Shown here: positions 32,472-40,657 of the stretch, piece by piece
Position numbering within the stretch: position 1 is the first letter of the stretch
Layout: each line of letters starts with the position of its first letter
Assembly: GCF_014645895.1 (NCBI RefSeq)
Contig: NZ_BMMP01000029.1
Coordinates: forward strand, 1 to 49,352
Direction: 5' to 3'
DNA length: 49,352 nucleotides
Source of the DNA: Streptomyces daqingensis
Lineage (GTDB): Bacteria > Actinomycetota > Actinomycetes > Streptomycetales > Streptomycetaceae
Notes under the pieces: generated by a model
Database searches by the model: none
Told to the model about the DNA's origin: nothing
Seen by the model: the letters and a program-made list of their open reading frames with translations, nothing else
Program-made: the position numbers and the translations under genes

Positions 32472-34439
32472 TTGCCGCTCTTCACCAGCTCCCGCCGGCT
32501 GCAGAAACAGGACGAGGCAACCCCGGAGGGCGCCTCGACAGACGCTTCCCCGGAGAGCGTTCGGACGGAGACGGCCGCCGACGAGGAGGCCGCCGCCGGT
32601 GAGGGGGCGGCCGCTGACACGGAGACGGCCGCTGCCAAGGGTGGGGCCTCCGGTGGCGTGCGGGGCTGGCGGGCCGAGTACCCGGCCGCGGCCCGCTGGA
32701 CGAAGCACGGCACGACTGTGCTGGCGGCTCTTCTCGTATACGTCGCGCTCGTCCTGCCGAACGAGATGGACCGCCTCACCCTCGGCGCGTTCCTGCGAAT
32801 ACCCGGGGAGGCGATCTTCGGCGTCGCGCTGTTGCTGGTCCTCCCGCCCAGGGCGAGGCGGGGCACCGCCACGGCCATGGGCGCCGCGCTGGGCCTGCTG
32901 ACCGTCCTGAAGTTCTTCGACATGGGCTTCTACGAGTTCCTGGACCGCCCCTTCGACCTCGTCCTGGACTGGGTGCTCTTCGACGACGCCGAGTCCTTCC
33001 TCGAGGACACCGTCGGCAAGGCCGGGGCGATCGCAGCCGTCATCGGCCTCGTCGTACTGATCATCGCCCTGCTCGTCCTCAGCGCCCTCGCCGTCCGCCG
33101 GCTGGGCCCCATCGTCCTGCGCGACATCCGGCTGGCGACGCGGACGACGCTCGCTCTTGCCACCGCGTGGTTCACCCTCGCGACGCTGCAGATACCGGGA
33201 ATCGACGTGCCGGTCGCCTCCAAGATCACCGCGGGGCTCGTCAACAACCGCATCGAGCAGGTCGGGGACGGGCTCGAGGACGAGCGGATATTCGCCAAGG
33301 AAGCCGCTCACGACAAGTTCGAGAACACGCCGCCGGACGAGCTGCTGACCGGACTGCGCGGCAAGGACGTCATCTTCGCGTTCATCGAGAGCTACGGCCG
33401 CGACGCGATCGAGAACCCGGAGATGTCCGCGGGCGTCAACGCCGGTCTCGCGGACGGCAAGGAGCGTCTCGAGGGAGCCGGATTCTCCTCCCGCAGCGGC
33501 TGGCTCACCTCTCCCGTGACGGGCAGCGGAAGCTGGATGGCACACGCGACGTTCATGTCGGGCCTGTGGATCGACAACCAGCAGCGCTACCGCACCCTCA
33601 CCTCCAGCGACCGGCTGACCCTCACCCGGGCCTTCCGCCGCACCGAGGACTGGCGGACCGCGGGCATGATGCCGGGCGTCACCAAGGCGTGGCCGGAGGG
33701 CAAGTTCTACGGCCTCGACCACGTCTACGACTCACGTGAAATGGGCTACAAGGGCCCCAAGTTCAGCTGGTCGCCGGTGCCCGACCAGTACACGATGAAG
33801 GCGTACGAGCGTCTTGAGAGCGGCAAGAAGAACCGCAAGCCCCTCATGTCGGAGATCATCCTCGCCACCAGCCACAACCCCTGGGCGCCGCTGCCGAAGA
33901 TGATCGGCTGGGACGAGGTCGGCGACGGGTCCGTCTACCACCGGATCAAGAAGGCCGGGAAGGACCCCAAGGACGTCTGGCGGGACGAACGGCAGGTACG
34001 CCGGGAGTACGCGCGTTCCGTCCGGTACTCGATGAAGACCCTCACGTCCTACCTGGAGAAGTACGGCCACGACGACACCGTCCTCGTCGTCCTCGGCGAC
34101 CACCAGCCGAACCCGACCGTCGTCGGCAACCACGCCAGCCGGGACGTGCCGGTCTCCGTCATCGCCAAGGACGACAAGGTCATGGACCGCATCCACGACT
34201 GGAACTGGAAGGACGGTCTGCGGCCCGACAAGGACACCCCGGTCTGGCGCATGGACAAGTTCCGCGACCGGTTCATGACCGCCTACGGGCCCGACGGGGA
34301 CTCGGTGTCCTCCGGCACCGGCACGGCGGACGGCGACAAGCCCGGCAAGGAGGGCTCCGGCAAGGAGGGCTCCGGCGAAGGTGAGTCCGGCAAGGACAAG
34401 GGCGACGAGGGCAAGTCCGGGGGCGGCAAGAAGGACTAG
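32472..34439 (+). CDS. Membrane-anchored sulfatase/LTA synthase-like enzyme
   Basis: The product is about 655 aa if it starts at TTG 32472, chosen for the aaggaagga ribosome site 10 nt upstream. No ATG in frame precedes the membrane part. An acidic, Glu/Ala-rich cytoplasmic tail (1-75) is followed by five predicted helices (about 80-97, 105-125, 134-152, 184-207 and 222-240). A large extracellular alkaline-phosphatase-superfamily domain follows: FAFIESYGRDAI, SGSWMAHATFMSGLW, ATSHNPWAPLP and VLGDHQPNPTVVGNHASRDVP. This layout equals LtaS-type phosphoglycerol transferases and related sulfatases, so a cell-surface polymer is the probable substrate. The C-terminus is a Gly/Lys/Glu/Ser repeat tail (GKEGSG units), possibly wall-interacting. 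Confidence 0.82.
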   Translation: MPLFTSSRRLQKQDEATPEGASTDASPESVRTETAADEEAAAGEGAAADTETAAAKGGASGGVRGWRAEYPAAARWTKHGTTVLAALLVYVALVLPNEMDRLTLGAFLRIPGEAIFGVALLLVLPPRARRGTATAMGAALGLLTVLKFFDMGFYEFLDRPFDLVLDWVLFDDAESFLEDTVGKAGAIAAVIGLVVLIIALLVLSALAVRRLGPIVLRDIRLATRTTLALATAWFTLATLQIPGIDVPVASKITAGLVNNRIEQVGDGLEDERIFAKEAAHDKFENTPPDELLTGLRGKDVIFAFIESYGRDAIENPEMSAGVNAGLADGKERLEGAGFSSRSGWLTSPVTGSGSWMAHATFMSGLWIDNQQRYRTLTSSDRLTLTRAFRRTEDWRTAGMMPGVTKAWPEGKFYGLDHVYDSREMGYKGPKFSWSPVPDQYTMKAYERLESGKKNRKPLMSEIILATSHNPWAPLPKMIGWDEVGDGSVYHRIKKAGKDPKDVWRDERQVRREYARSVRYSMKTLTSYLEKYGHDDTVLVVLGDHQPNPTVVGNHASRDVPVSVIAKDDKVMDRIHDWNWKDGLRPDKDTPVWRMDKFRDRFMTAYGPDGDSVSSGTGTADGDKPGKEGSGKEGSGEGESGKDKGDEGKSGGGKKD

Positions 34440-34732
34440 AAGTCCGTTCCGTCAGGAGCCCACGGACCGTCCCAGGCCGATCGCGCGGTCGAACTCCGGT
34501 TCCGCGCACCGGGAGTGCGCGCGTCGCGGCGCCGACTGCCGTACCGGGCGCAGCGGTCGGCTCGGAAGCGGGCGGTGGGAACAGGTCTTCCGCGTGGGTG
34601 GGCGGGACCGCCGGAAGGCCGCCGGAAGCCGTGCCCGTCCGGGTCGCGCTGCTCCGGAACGGTGTGCGGGATCACCCCACGAGGCGTGTCCCGGAGGCGC
34701 TCCGGATCCAGGCCGCCACCCCAGGCACGTGC

Positions 34733-35353
34733 CTAGCGCTGCGACGGGTTGCCGTGCAGCTTGCGCCGTTCCCGGTGGTTGGGGTGGCGGACGACCACTC
34801 CTCCTCCCGGGCCGCCGGACCCGGTGAGCCGGATCAGCGGAGTCCCCGGGAGCCGGTCGGGTGTGGTCTCGTCCTTCAGGCCGCCGACGCCGGGTTCCAC
34901 GCCGCCGGCGTCTGCGGCCCAGCCGTCGGGGATGACGACCGTGACACCGGAGATCTCGCCGTGCGCCTCCACCGCGACCTCCGGGAGACGGCACTCGACC
35001 CGGGTGAAGTCGATCTTCACGCCCCCGACGCCTCCGTAAGCGACCACACGCCTGGGGACCTCCCAGCGCCCGGGGCCCAGGGACGCGCCGAGCATGCCGC
35101 CCTTGACCACCAGCGGCGGCCGGTCCTCCGGGGAAGGCGGCCTCGGCAAGTCGGCGGTCAGGGCGGCCAGTTCGCCGTAGGTCCTGGACTTCAGGGCCTG
35201 CTCCAGACGCGAGTCCAGCTCGTCGAGGCCGATGCGCCCCTCGGCCGCCGCGTCGCGCAGCTGCTCCACCACCGCTTCGCGGTCGTCGTGGGAGGCGCGG
35301 AGCTCGCCTGACGGAGCGGGGCGCGGTGAGGGCTCAGGCGGCTGGGCGGTCAT
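34733..35353 (-). CDS. DUF1707 domain protein with LiaF-like C-terminal domain
   Basis: The product is 206 aa. The N-terminal DUF1707 has the consensus ELRASHDDREAVVEQLRDAA, then GRIGLDELDSRLEQAL and TYGELAALTADLP (about 17-70). The C-terminal half (GGVGGVKIDFTRVECRLPEV, EISGVTVVIPDGW) resembles the beta-solenoid cell-wall-stress domain of LiaF (DUF2154-like). No transmembrane segment is evident. TACCCT on the minus strand (35366-35361) stands 7 nt before the ATG, so the mRNA should be leaderless. The 293 bp downstream of its stop (34440-34732) holds nothing I can identify. Confidence 0.87.
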   Translation of the reverse strand: MTAQPPEPSPRPAPSGELRASHDDREAVVEQLRDAAAEGRIGLDELDSRLEQALKSRTYGELAALTADLPRPPSPEDRPPLVVKGGMLGASLGPGRWEVPRRVVAYGGVGGVKIDFTRVECRLPEVAVEAHGEISGVTVVIPDGWAADAGGVEPGVGGLKDETTPDRLPGTPLIRLTGSGGPGGGVVVRHPNHRERRKLHGNPSQR

Positions 35354-35522
35354 GTCCGACAGGGTATGCAGCCGGCGGACTCAGCGGACCGGGACCGCGA
35401 ATCCCGCGCAGGGGCCGGGAGATGCGCTTCTCGGCCACGTTTCGGCCACGGACCGCGGCAGTACGTCCCGAAGACCGCCGACGCCCGAGGGGCCGGCCGG
35501 GAGCGTGCGTCCCGGCCGGCCC

Positions 35523-37211
35523 CTAGGCCGTCGCGGGACGCGCCCTCTCCACGATCGACGGCAGGTCGAGCGTGTGCGGCAGCGTGCCGAAGGCCGCGCC
35601 CCAGTCGCCGCCGAGCCGGGAGGCGCAGTAGGCGTCGGCCACCTCCGGCGGGGCGTACCGCACCAGCAGTGATCCCTGGAGCACCTGCGCCATCCGCTCG
35701 ACGAGGCGGCGCGCACGCGCCTCGATGCCCTCCAGGTCGGCGAGTTCGGCCAGGAGGTCCTTCGTGGCCGCGTCCAGGCGGTGGTCGGCTCCGCGGGCAA
35801 GGCCGATCTCCGTGAGGAACGCGTTCAGCGCCTCCGGGGAGCGCTGCAGCGCGCGCAGCAGGTCCAGGGCCTGGACGTTGCCGGAGCCCTCCCAGATCGA
35901 GTTGAGCGGCGACTCGCGCAGCATCCTGGGCATGCCCGACTCCTCGACGTACCCGTTGCCGCCGAGGCACTCCAGGGCCTCGCCCACCACGGGCGTGCAG
36001 CGCTTCGTCACCCAGTACTTGGCGGCGGGGACCGCGAGACGCAGCAACTGCCGTTCCTGCTCGGCGTCCTGGCCGCCGCCCTGGGCCGCGTCGAACGCGG
36101 ACGCGAGCCGCATCGTCAGCGCCGTCGCCGCCTCCGACTCCAGCGCCAGGTCGGCCAGGACGTTCTGCATCAGCGGCTTGTCCGTCAGCAGTCCGCCGAA
36201 CGCGCTGCGGTGCGCGGTGTGGTGCGTGGCCTGCGCGACCGCGTGGCGCATGAGGGCGGCGGAGCCCGTCACGCAGTCCAGCCGGGTCGCGGCGACCATC
36301 TCGATGATGGTCGGCACGCCCCGCCCCACCTCGCCCACGCGCCGCGCCCACGTCGTCCCGTCGAACTCGACCTCGCTGGAGGCGTTGGAGCGGTTGCCGA
36401 GCTTGTCCTTCAGCCGCTGCACGCGGAAGGTGTTGCGCGACCCGTCGGGCAGTACGCGGGGCACGAGGAAGCAGGTGAGGCCCTCGCCCTCTCCGCCGCC
36501 CGTCACCTGCGCGAGCACAAGGAAGACGTCCGACATCGGCGCGGAGCAGAACCACTTGTGCCCCGTCAGCACGTACTCGCCCTCGCCCTCGCCGCCGCCG
36601 CTGACCGGAACGGCCTGCGTCGTGTTCGCGCGTACGTCGCTGCCGCCCTGCTTCTCGGTCATCCCCATGCCGGCGATGGCGCCAGGCTTCTGCGTCGCCG
36701 GCCGGTCCAGGCCGGGCGCGTAGGTGTGCGAGGAGAGCAGCGGCTCCCAGACGGCGGCCAGGGACGGCTCCTTGCGCAGGGCGGGCACCGCGGCGTGCGT
36801 CATCGACACCGGGCAGCCGTGGCCCGCCTCGACCTGCCCCCACACGTAGAAGCCCGCGGTCCGGCGGAGCTGCCCGTCCGGCCGCGACCAGGCGTCGGTG
36901 AGGCCCGCGCCGACGGCACGGTCGAGCAAGCGGTGCCAGGCCGGGTGGAATTCGACCTCGTCGATGCGGTTGCCGTACCGGTCGTGCGTACGCAGTACGG
37001 GCGGCACCTCGTTGGCCTGCCTGCCCCACTCCTGCGCCTCCGCCGAGCCGGCGCCGCGGCCGAGTTCGCTCAGCTCGGCGCGTACCTCCTCGGCTCGTTC
37101 GGGCGCTGCGTGCCGGGCGACCGCCTCGGCGAGAGCGTGGTCGGCCGAGAAGACGTCGTAGTCGACGAGCGGCGGCGGCTGGTTGGTGACGGTGTGAGTG
37201 GAGGCTGGCAT
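35523..37211 (-). CDS. AidB-like acyl-CoA dehydrogenase-family flavoprotein
   Basis: The product is 562 aa. An N-terminal extension (QPPPLVDYDVFSADHALAEAV) precedes the acyl-CoA dehydrogenase fold, as in E. coli AidB (541 aa). FAD and core motifs are MGMTEKQGGSDVRANTT, LTGHKWFCSAPMSDVFLVLAQ, and GEALECLGGNGYVEESGMPRMLRESPLNSIWEGSGN. AidB binds DNA and FAD and is induced in the adaptive response to alkylation, with uncertain enzymology. An Ada-AlkA fusion gene at 42 kb supports an alkylation-response setting. The ATG at 37211 is preceded by a minus-strand TAACGT hexamer at 37224-37219 (leaderless), only 18 bp from the divergent YihY gene. Confidence 0.85.
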   Translation of the reverse strand: MPASTHTVTNQPPPLVDYDVFSADHALAEAVARHAAPERAEEVRAELSELGRGAGSAEAQEWGRQANEVPPVLRTHDRYGNRIDEVEFHPAWHRLLDRAVGAGLTDAWSRPDGQLRRTAGFYVWGQVEAGHGCPVSMTHAAVPALRKEPSLAAVWEPLLSSHTYAPGLDRPATQKPGAIAGMGMTEKQGGSDVRANTTQAVPVSGGGEGEGEYVLTGHKWFCSAPMSDVFLVLAQVTGGGEGEGLTCFLVPRVLPDGSRNTFRVQRLKDKLGNRSNASSEVEFDGTTWARRVGEVGRGVPTIIEMVAATRLDCVTGSAALMRHAVAQATHHTAHRSAFGGLLTDKPLMQNVLADLALESEAATALTMRLASAFDAAQGGGQDAEQERQLLRLAVPAAKYWVTKRCTPVVGEALECLGGNGYVEESGMPRMLRESPLNSIWEGSGNVQALDLLRALQRSPEALNAFLTEIGLARGADHRLDAATKDLLAELADLEGIEARARRLVERMAQVLQGSLLVRYAPPEVADAYCASRLGGDWGAAFGTLPHTLDLPSIVERARPATA

Positions 37212-37229
37212 GGCAGATACGTTAAGGAG
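37212..37229. promoter_or_regulatory. 18-bp divergent leaderless promoter (AidB-like / YihY)
   Basis: The whole spacer between the two start codons is 18 bp. On the plus strand TACGTT (37218-37223) is 6 nt before the GTG at 37230. On the minus strand TAACGT (37224-37219) is 7 nt before the ATG at 37211. The two hexamers overlap by 5 bp around the ACGT palindrome, so only one direction can be used at a time. The -35 regions would have to lie inside the opposite coding sequence, and I see no good consensus for either. Confidence 0.55.
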
Positions 37230-38360
37230 GTGCAACCAGCCGACGAAACCCCACCTCGCCCGAGCGGACGTTTCCGCAGAGCGCGCGTCATCTACCGGAA
37301 CGTCCCCAAACGGAGGATGGCCTGGCTGTTGCTCAAGGACACGGTCAACTCCTGCATGGAGTACCGGGTCCTCGGCCTCGCCGCCGAGGCGGCGTTCTTC
37401 ACCCTGATCTCGATCCCCCCGCTGCTGCTCGGCCTCATCGGGCTGCTGGGCTACCTCGACGCCTGGATCGGCACCGACACGATCGACTCGATCCGCACCA
37501 ACTTCCTCACCGCTTCCGCCGCGGTGCTCTCCGACCGCGGCGTCGACCAGATCGCGCGTCCCCTCATCGACGACGTCATCCGCGGCGGCCAGCCCGACGT
37601 GATCTCGCTCGGTTTCGCCATCGCGCTGTGGTCCGGGTCGAGGGCGGTGAACGTCTTCATCGACACCATCACCGTGATGTACGGCCTCGACGGGCAGCGC
37701 GGCATCGTCAAGACGCGCCTGCTGGCCTTCCTGCTGTACCTCGTGGCGCTTGCCATCGGCGCGGTGGTGCTGCCGCTGATGGTCGCCGGCCCGGACGCGG
37801 TGCTGCGGCTGGTCCCGCAGGCGCAGGGGCTGGTCGCGGTCTTCTACTGGCCGGTGGTGCTGCTGCTCTCGGTCGCGTTCCTCACGACGCTCTACCACGT
37901 GTCGGTGCCGGTGCGTTCGCCGTGGCGGGAGGACATCCCGGGTGCGCTCGTCGCCCTGCTGATGTGGGTCGTCGGCAGCATCCTGCTGCGCCTGTACATC
38001 ACGAGCACCGTCGAGGGCCTCACGATCTACGGCTCGCTGGCAGCGCCCGTCGCCGTGCTGCTGTGGATCGGCGTCTCCGCCTTCGCGGTGCTCGTGGGCG
38101 CCGCCGTCAACGCCGCCATCGACCACGTGTGGCCGTCCGTGGCGACCGCCGCCGCACGCCGCATGAACGAGCGCGCCCGTGAGGAGGCGGCCGCGGAGGT
38201 CATCGCCGCCGCTGCCGCCCGCAGGGCGATGCGCGACGCGGAGAGCTCCGGCGCGGAGGAACCGGGGGACGATCCGCCTGCCGAATTCCCCGAGCGGTGG
38301 ACGAAGTTCCTTCCGCACGCGGACGTACGGGCGCGGCTGCGCTCGCGCCGCGACCGCTGA
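37230..38360 (+). CDS. YihY/BrkB-family inner membrane protein
   Basis: The product is 376 aa. A basic cytoplasmic N-terminus (PSGRFRRARVIYRNVPKRRM) is followed by about six helices. Family segments include EYRVLGLAAEAAFFTLISIPP, SLGFAIALWSGSRAVNVFIDTI, DIPGALVALLMWVVGSILLRLY and YGSLAAPVAVLLWIGVSAFAVLVGAAVNAAI. Despite the old RNase BN label the family is of unknown function. The GTG at 37230 is used. The apparent Shine-Dalgarno (aaggag) abuts the codon with no spacing, so a leaderless start from TACGTT 6 nt upstream is more likely. The C-terminal 60 residues are Ala/Glu-rich. Confidence 0.87.
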   Translation: MQPADETPPRPSGRFRRARVIYRNVPKRRMAWLLLKDTVNSCMEYRVLGLAAEAAFFTLISIPPLLLGLIGLLGYLDAWIGTDTIDSIRTNFLTASAAVLSDRGVDQIARPLIDDVIRGGQPDVISLGFAIALWSGSRAVNVFIDTITVMYGLDGQRGIVKTRLLAFLLYLVALAIGAVVLPLMVAGPDAVLRLVPQAQGLVAVFYWPVVLLLSVAFLTTLYHVSVPVRSPWREDIPGALVALLMWVVGSILLRLYITSTVEGLTIYGSLAAPVAVLLWIGVSAFAVLVGAAVNAAIDHVWPSVATAAARRMNERAREEAAAEVIAAAAARRAMRDAESSGAEEPGDDPPAEFPERWTKFLPHADVRARLRSRRDR

Positions 38361-38386
38361 CGCGGGGCGCGTGCGTTCCTGCGGTG

Positions 38387-38404
38387 CCGGGGCGCCGGCC
38401 CCGG
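38387..38404 (+). terminator. Possible terminator after the YihY gene
   Basis: ccggggc (38387-38393) pairs with gccccgg (38398-38404) around a 4-nt loop, 26 bp after the stop. Further CCGG-rich repeats follow, so alternative folds exist. Confidence 0.4.
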
Positions 38405-38522
38405 CCGCCGGCCGGCGGAAATTCCGTGGCCGCCGCCCGCTTGCCGCGCTACAGTCCGGCGAGCGGCGTGTCCTTGCCGGGCCGCCGCCCCGGAAGCTCT
38501 CGCGATGAGGAGGTGAAGACAG

Positions 38523-38594
38523 ATGGCCGTCGTTGTGGTGGGCGCTGCCCGCATCCCGAAGTCCGTCCTCTCCACCTCCGTGGCCCCCGTCTGA
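38523..38594 (+). CDS. 23-residue small ORF with consensus ribosome site, upstream of rsgA
   Basis: gaggaggtg (38507-38515) is a near-perfect complement of the 16S tail and sits 7 nt before the ATG at 38523. The frame gives MAVVVVGAARIPKSV, then LSTSVAPV and a TGA. A TACAGT hexamer at 38450-38455 may be the -10. The ribosome site is far better than that of rsgA, whose start is about 73 nt further on. It could be a leader peptide controlling rsgA or a small hydrophobic protein. I recognise no family. Confidence 0.5.
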   Translation: MAVVVVGAARIPKSVLSTSVAPV

Positions 38595-38667
38595 CGCGCA
38601 GCGGCACGCTTCGTCCGTGCGGTGCGCGCGGCACCGGGAGGGCCACCCTTCCGTGAAGGGCAATCCC

Positions 38668-39837
38668 GTGAACTCCTCGCTCAACTCACCGCACAACTCA
38701 CCCCGCTCGCAGCGCAGTTCGTCCTCCGCCGGCCCGGCCGCCCCGCACCCCCTCGCCCGCTACGGCTGGGACGCCGACGTGGCCGACGCGTTCGCCCCCT
38801 ACGACGGGCAGGGGCTCGTACCCGCCCGCGTCGTGCGCGTCGACCGCGGGCGGTGCGACGCCGTCACCGCGGAGGGCACCGTGCGCGCCGACACCGCGCC
38901 CGTGGCCACCGCCGATCCCACGCGCACGATCTGCACCGGGGACTGGGCGGTGCTCCGTCCCGGGCCCGGCTCCGGGCTCGCGGAGGTCCGCGCCGTGCTG
39001 CCGCGGCGCACGGCCTTCCTCCGCTCGACCGCCACCAACCGCTCCGAGGGCCAAGTGCTGGCCGCCAACGTCGACCACGTCCTCATCGCGACGTCGCTCG
39101 CCGTCGAGCTCGACCTCGCACGCGTCGAGCGCTTCACCGCCCTCGCATGGACGAGCGGGGCCCAGCCGCTGGTCGTCCTCACCAAGGCAGACCTCGTCGA
39201 AGACCCGGCGACGCTCGCCCAACTCATCGCCGACGTCGAGCAGTCCGCGCCGGGCGTGACGGTGCTGAGCGTCAGCGCAGCCACCGGGGACGGCCTCGAC
39301 GTGCTGTCCGCGGTCGTGGCCGGGGGCACGTGCGTCCTCCTCGGCCAGTCGGGCGCCGGCAAGTCGACGCTGGCCAACGCGCTGCTGGGGGAGGAGGTGC
39401 AGGACGTCCGGGCCACCCGTGACAACGACGGCAAGGGACGGCACACCACGACGACCCGCGACCTGCTGCCGCTGCCCGAGGCGCGCGGCGGCGGCGTCCT
39501 CATCGACACCCCCGGGCTGCGCGGCGTCGGCCTGTGGGACGCGCACGAGGGAGTGGGCCGGGCCTTCGCGGAGATCGAGGCGCTCGCCGGGGAATGCCGC
39601 TTCCACGACTGCCGTCACGACAGCGAACCGGACTGCGCGGTGCTCGCCGCCGTCGAGGACGGCACCCTTCCGCACCGCCGTCTGGAGAGCTACCGCAAGC
39701 TGCTGCGCGAGAACACCCGCCTCGCGGCCCGCACGGACGCGCGGCTGAGAGCCGAGGAGAAGCAGCGCTTCAAGCAGATGTCGGCCCTGGGCCGGCACAT
39801 GGCGGAGCGGAAGCGGGGCGTGCGGCGCAAGCCGTGA
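38668..39837 (+). CDS. rsgA: Ribosome small subunit-dependent GTPase A
   Basis: The product is 389 aa. It is a circularly permuted GTPase acting in late 30S maturation. An OB-fold region (ARVVRVDRGRCDAVTAEG) is followed by motifs in the permuted order: G4 TKADL, G5-like SVSAATGDGLD, G1 GQSGAGKSTLANAL, G2 region KGRHTTTTRDL, and G3 DTPGLRGVGLWD. A C-terminal zinc finger (CRFHDCRHDSEPDC) follows. The start is uncertain: the GTG at 38668 (with aaggg 8 nt upstream) or the GTG at 38653, 5 residues longer. The Ser/Asn-rich N-terminus is poorly conserved. It lies downstream of the small ORF with a strong ribosome site. Confidence 0.93.
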   Translation: MNSSLNSPHNSPRSQRSSSSAGPAAPHPLARYGWDADVADAFAPYDGQGLVPARVVRVDRGRCDAVTAEGTVRADTAPVATADPTRTICTGDWAVLRPGPGSGLAEVRAVLPRRTAFLRSTATNRSEGQVLAANVDHVLIATSLAVELDLARVERFTALAWTSGAQPLVVLTKADLVEDPATLAQLIADVEQSAPGVTVLSVSAATGDGLDVLSAVVAGGTCVLLGQSGAGKSTLANALLGEEVQDVRATRDNDGKGRHTTTTRDLLPLPEARGGGVLIDTPGLRGVGLWDAHEGVGRAFAEIEALAGECRFHDCRHDSEPDCAVLAAVEDGTLPHRRLESYRKLLRENTRLAARTDARLRAEEKQRFKQMSALGRHMAERKRGVRRKP

Positions 39838-39875
39838 CCGCGGGGGCATGGGAGGGCGGTTGCTACCGTCCCCCC

Positions 39876-39974
39876 ATGCCCCTCCCGCCCGGCAGCCCGC
39901 TCGACGGCCCCTCCGCACGCGTCGGCTCCCGTGCGGGCGGGAGCGGAGCCCGTACCCGGCGGACGCCGCGGTGA
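39876..39974 (+). CDS. 32-residue leaderless small ORF coupled to the next gene
   Basis: TACCGT (39864-39869) stands 6 nt before the ATG at 39876, the same spacing as other leaderless genes here. The 32-codon frame (MPLPPGSPLDGPSARVGSR...) ends at TGA 39972-39974, overlapping the GTG of the next gene (GTGA). It is either a coupling leader ORF or the original N-terminus of that gene cut off by a frameshift. Its Pro/Gly/Arg composition is uninformative. Confidence 0.4.
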   Translation: MPLPPGSPLDGPSARVGSRAGGSGARTRRTPR

Positions 39975-40567
39975 GCCCGTTCGGGCCGCGCGAGTTCCAG
40001 ATGGTGCTGCTGCGCCGGATGGCCGACTTCCAGCAGGACCTCGTCCAGGAGGCGCTCGTCGAACTGGGCGCCGGACGCGCGGAGATGAGGGAGGCGAACC
40101 GCCGCTGGCAGGCCATGCTGCGCGCGCCGGGCGGCCGGAGCGCCGCGGGGCGGTACCGCTCGGTGCTCGGCCCGCCGGACGGGGCCGTCCGGCGGCAGCT
40201 CGGCGATCTCGACTGCGAAGCGCTGACGTGGCGGCTGCCGCTCTGGCCCGACCTCCGCTTCGAGGTGCTGAGCCTCCCCGGCGGCGGGGCCGTCACGGAG
40301 TTTTTGGTGCGGGCTCCCGGTGCCGCGCCGCCTCCGCTGAACACCCTGGAGGACCTGACCCCGTGGTCCTGCACGGTCGACGAGGCGGCGCGCGCCTTCG
40401 CCCCGGCCCGGCCCCTGGAGGGCTCGGCGCCGAGCCGCTGGCGTCTGGGCTTCACCGTCCGCGACGCCGCGGGCCTACGGCACGGAGTGATCGCCGAGTT
40501 CACCTGGGGGCTGCTGCAGCGGCTCCCCGAGGTGCGCGCCCTACCCGGCGGCCCGGAGCTGCCGTAG
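39971..40567 (+). CDS. Hypothetical protein
   Basis: The product is 198 aa from the GTG at 39971. I do not recognise the family. The N-terminal third is amphipathic and helical (REFQMVLLRRMADFQQDLVQEAL). The remainder alternates beta-like stretches (LTWRLPLWPDLRFEVLSL, RWRLGFTVRDAAG) and is rich in Trp. No signal peptide or membrane segment is present. It has no ribosome site of its own and overlaps the preceding small ORF by 4 nt. An ATG at 39848 is in the same frame but would give an atypical Arg/Pro-rich extension. The TAG stop also forms part of the TAGCCT hexamer of the following gene's promoter. Confidence 0.7.
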   Translation: MSPFGPREFQMVLLRRMADFQQDLVQEALVELGAGRAEMREANRRWQAMLRAPGGRSAAGRYRSVLGPPDGAVRRQLGDLDCEALTWRLPLWPDLRFEVLSLPGGGAVTEFLVRAPGAAPPPLNTLEDLTPWSCTVDEAARAFAPARPLEGSAPSRWRLGFTVRDAAGLRHGVIAEFTWGLLQRLPEVRALPGGPELP

Positions 40568-40576
40568 CCTGAACGC

Positions 40577-40594
40577 ATGACCTGGCGACATTGA
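40577..40594 (+). CDS. Five-codon leaderless ORF upstream of the MFS gene
   Basis: TAGCCT (40565-40570) is 6 nt before the ATG at 40577, a standard leaderless arrangement here, but the frame is only MTWRH followed by TGA (40592-40594). This frame is the same as that of the MFS gene starting at 40658, with no other stop between. It is either a minimal leader ORF or a premature stop separating the MFS gene from its original start. Confidence 0.4.
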   Translation: MTWRH

Positions 40595-40657
40595 CCCTCA
40601 CGGGATTCCAGAAGCACCGCGGCGACGGCCCGGGCCCGGCCCCGGCGTTCCGCCGCA

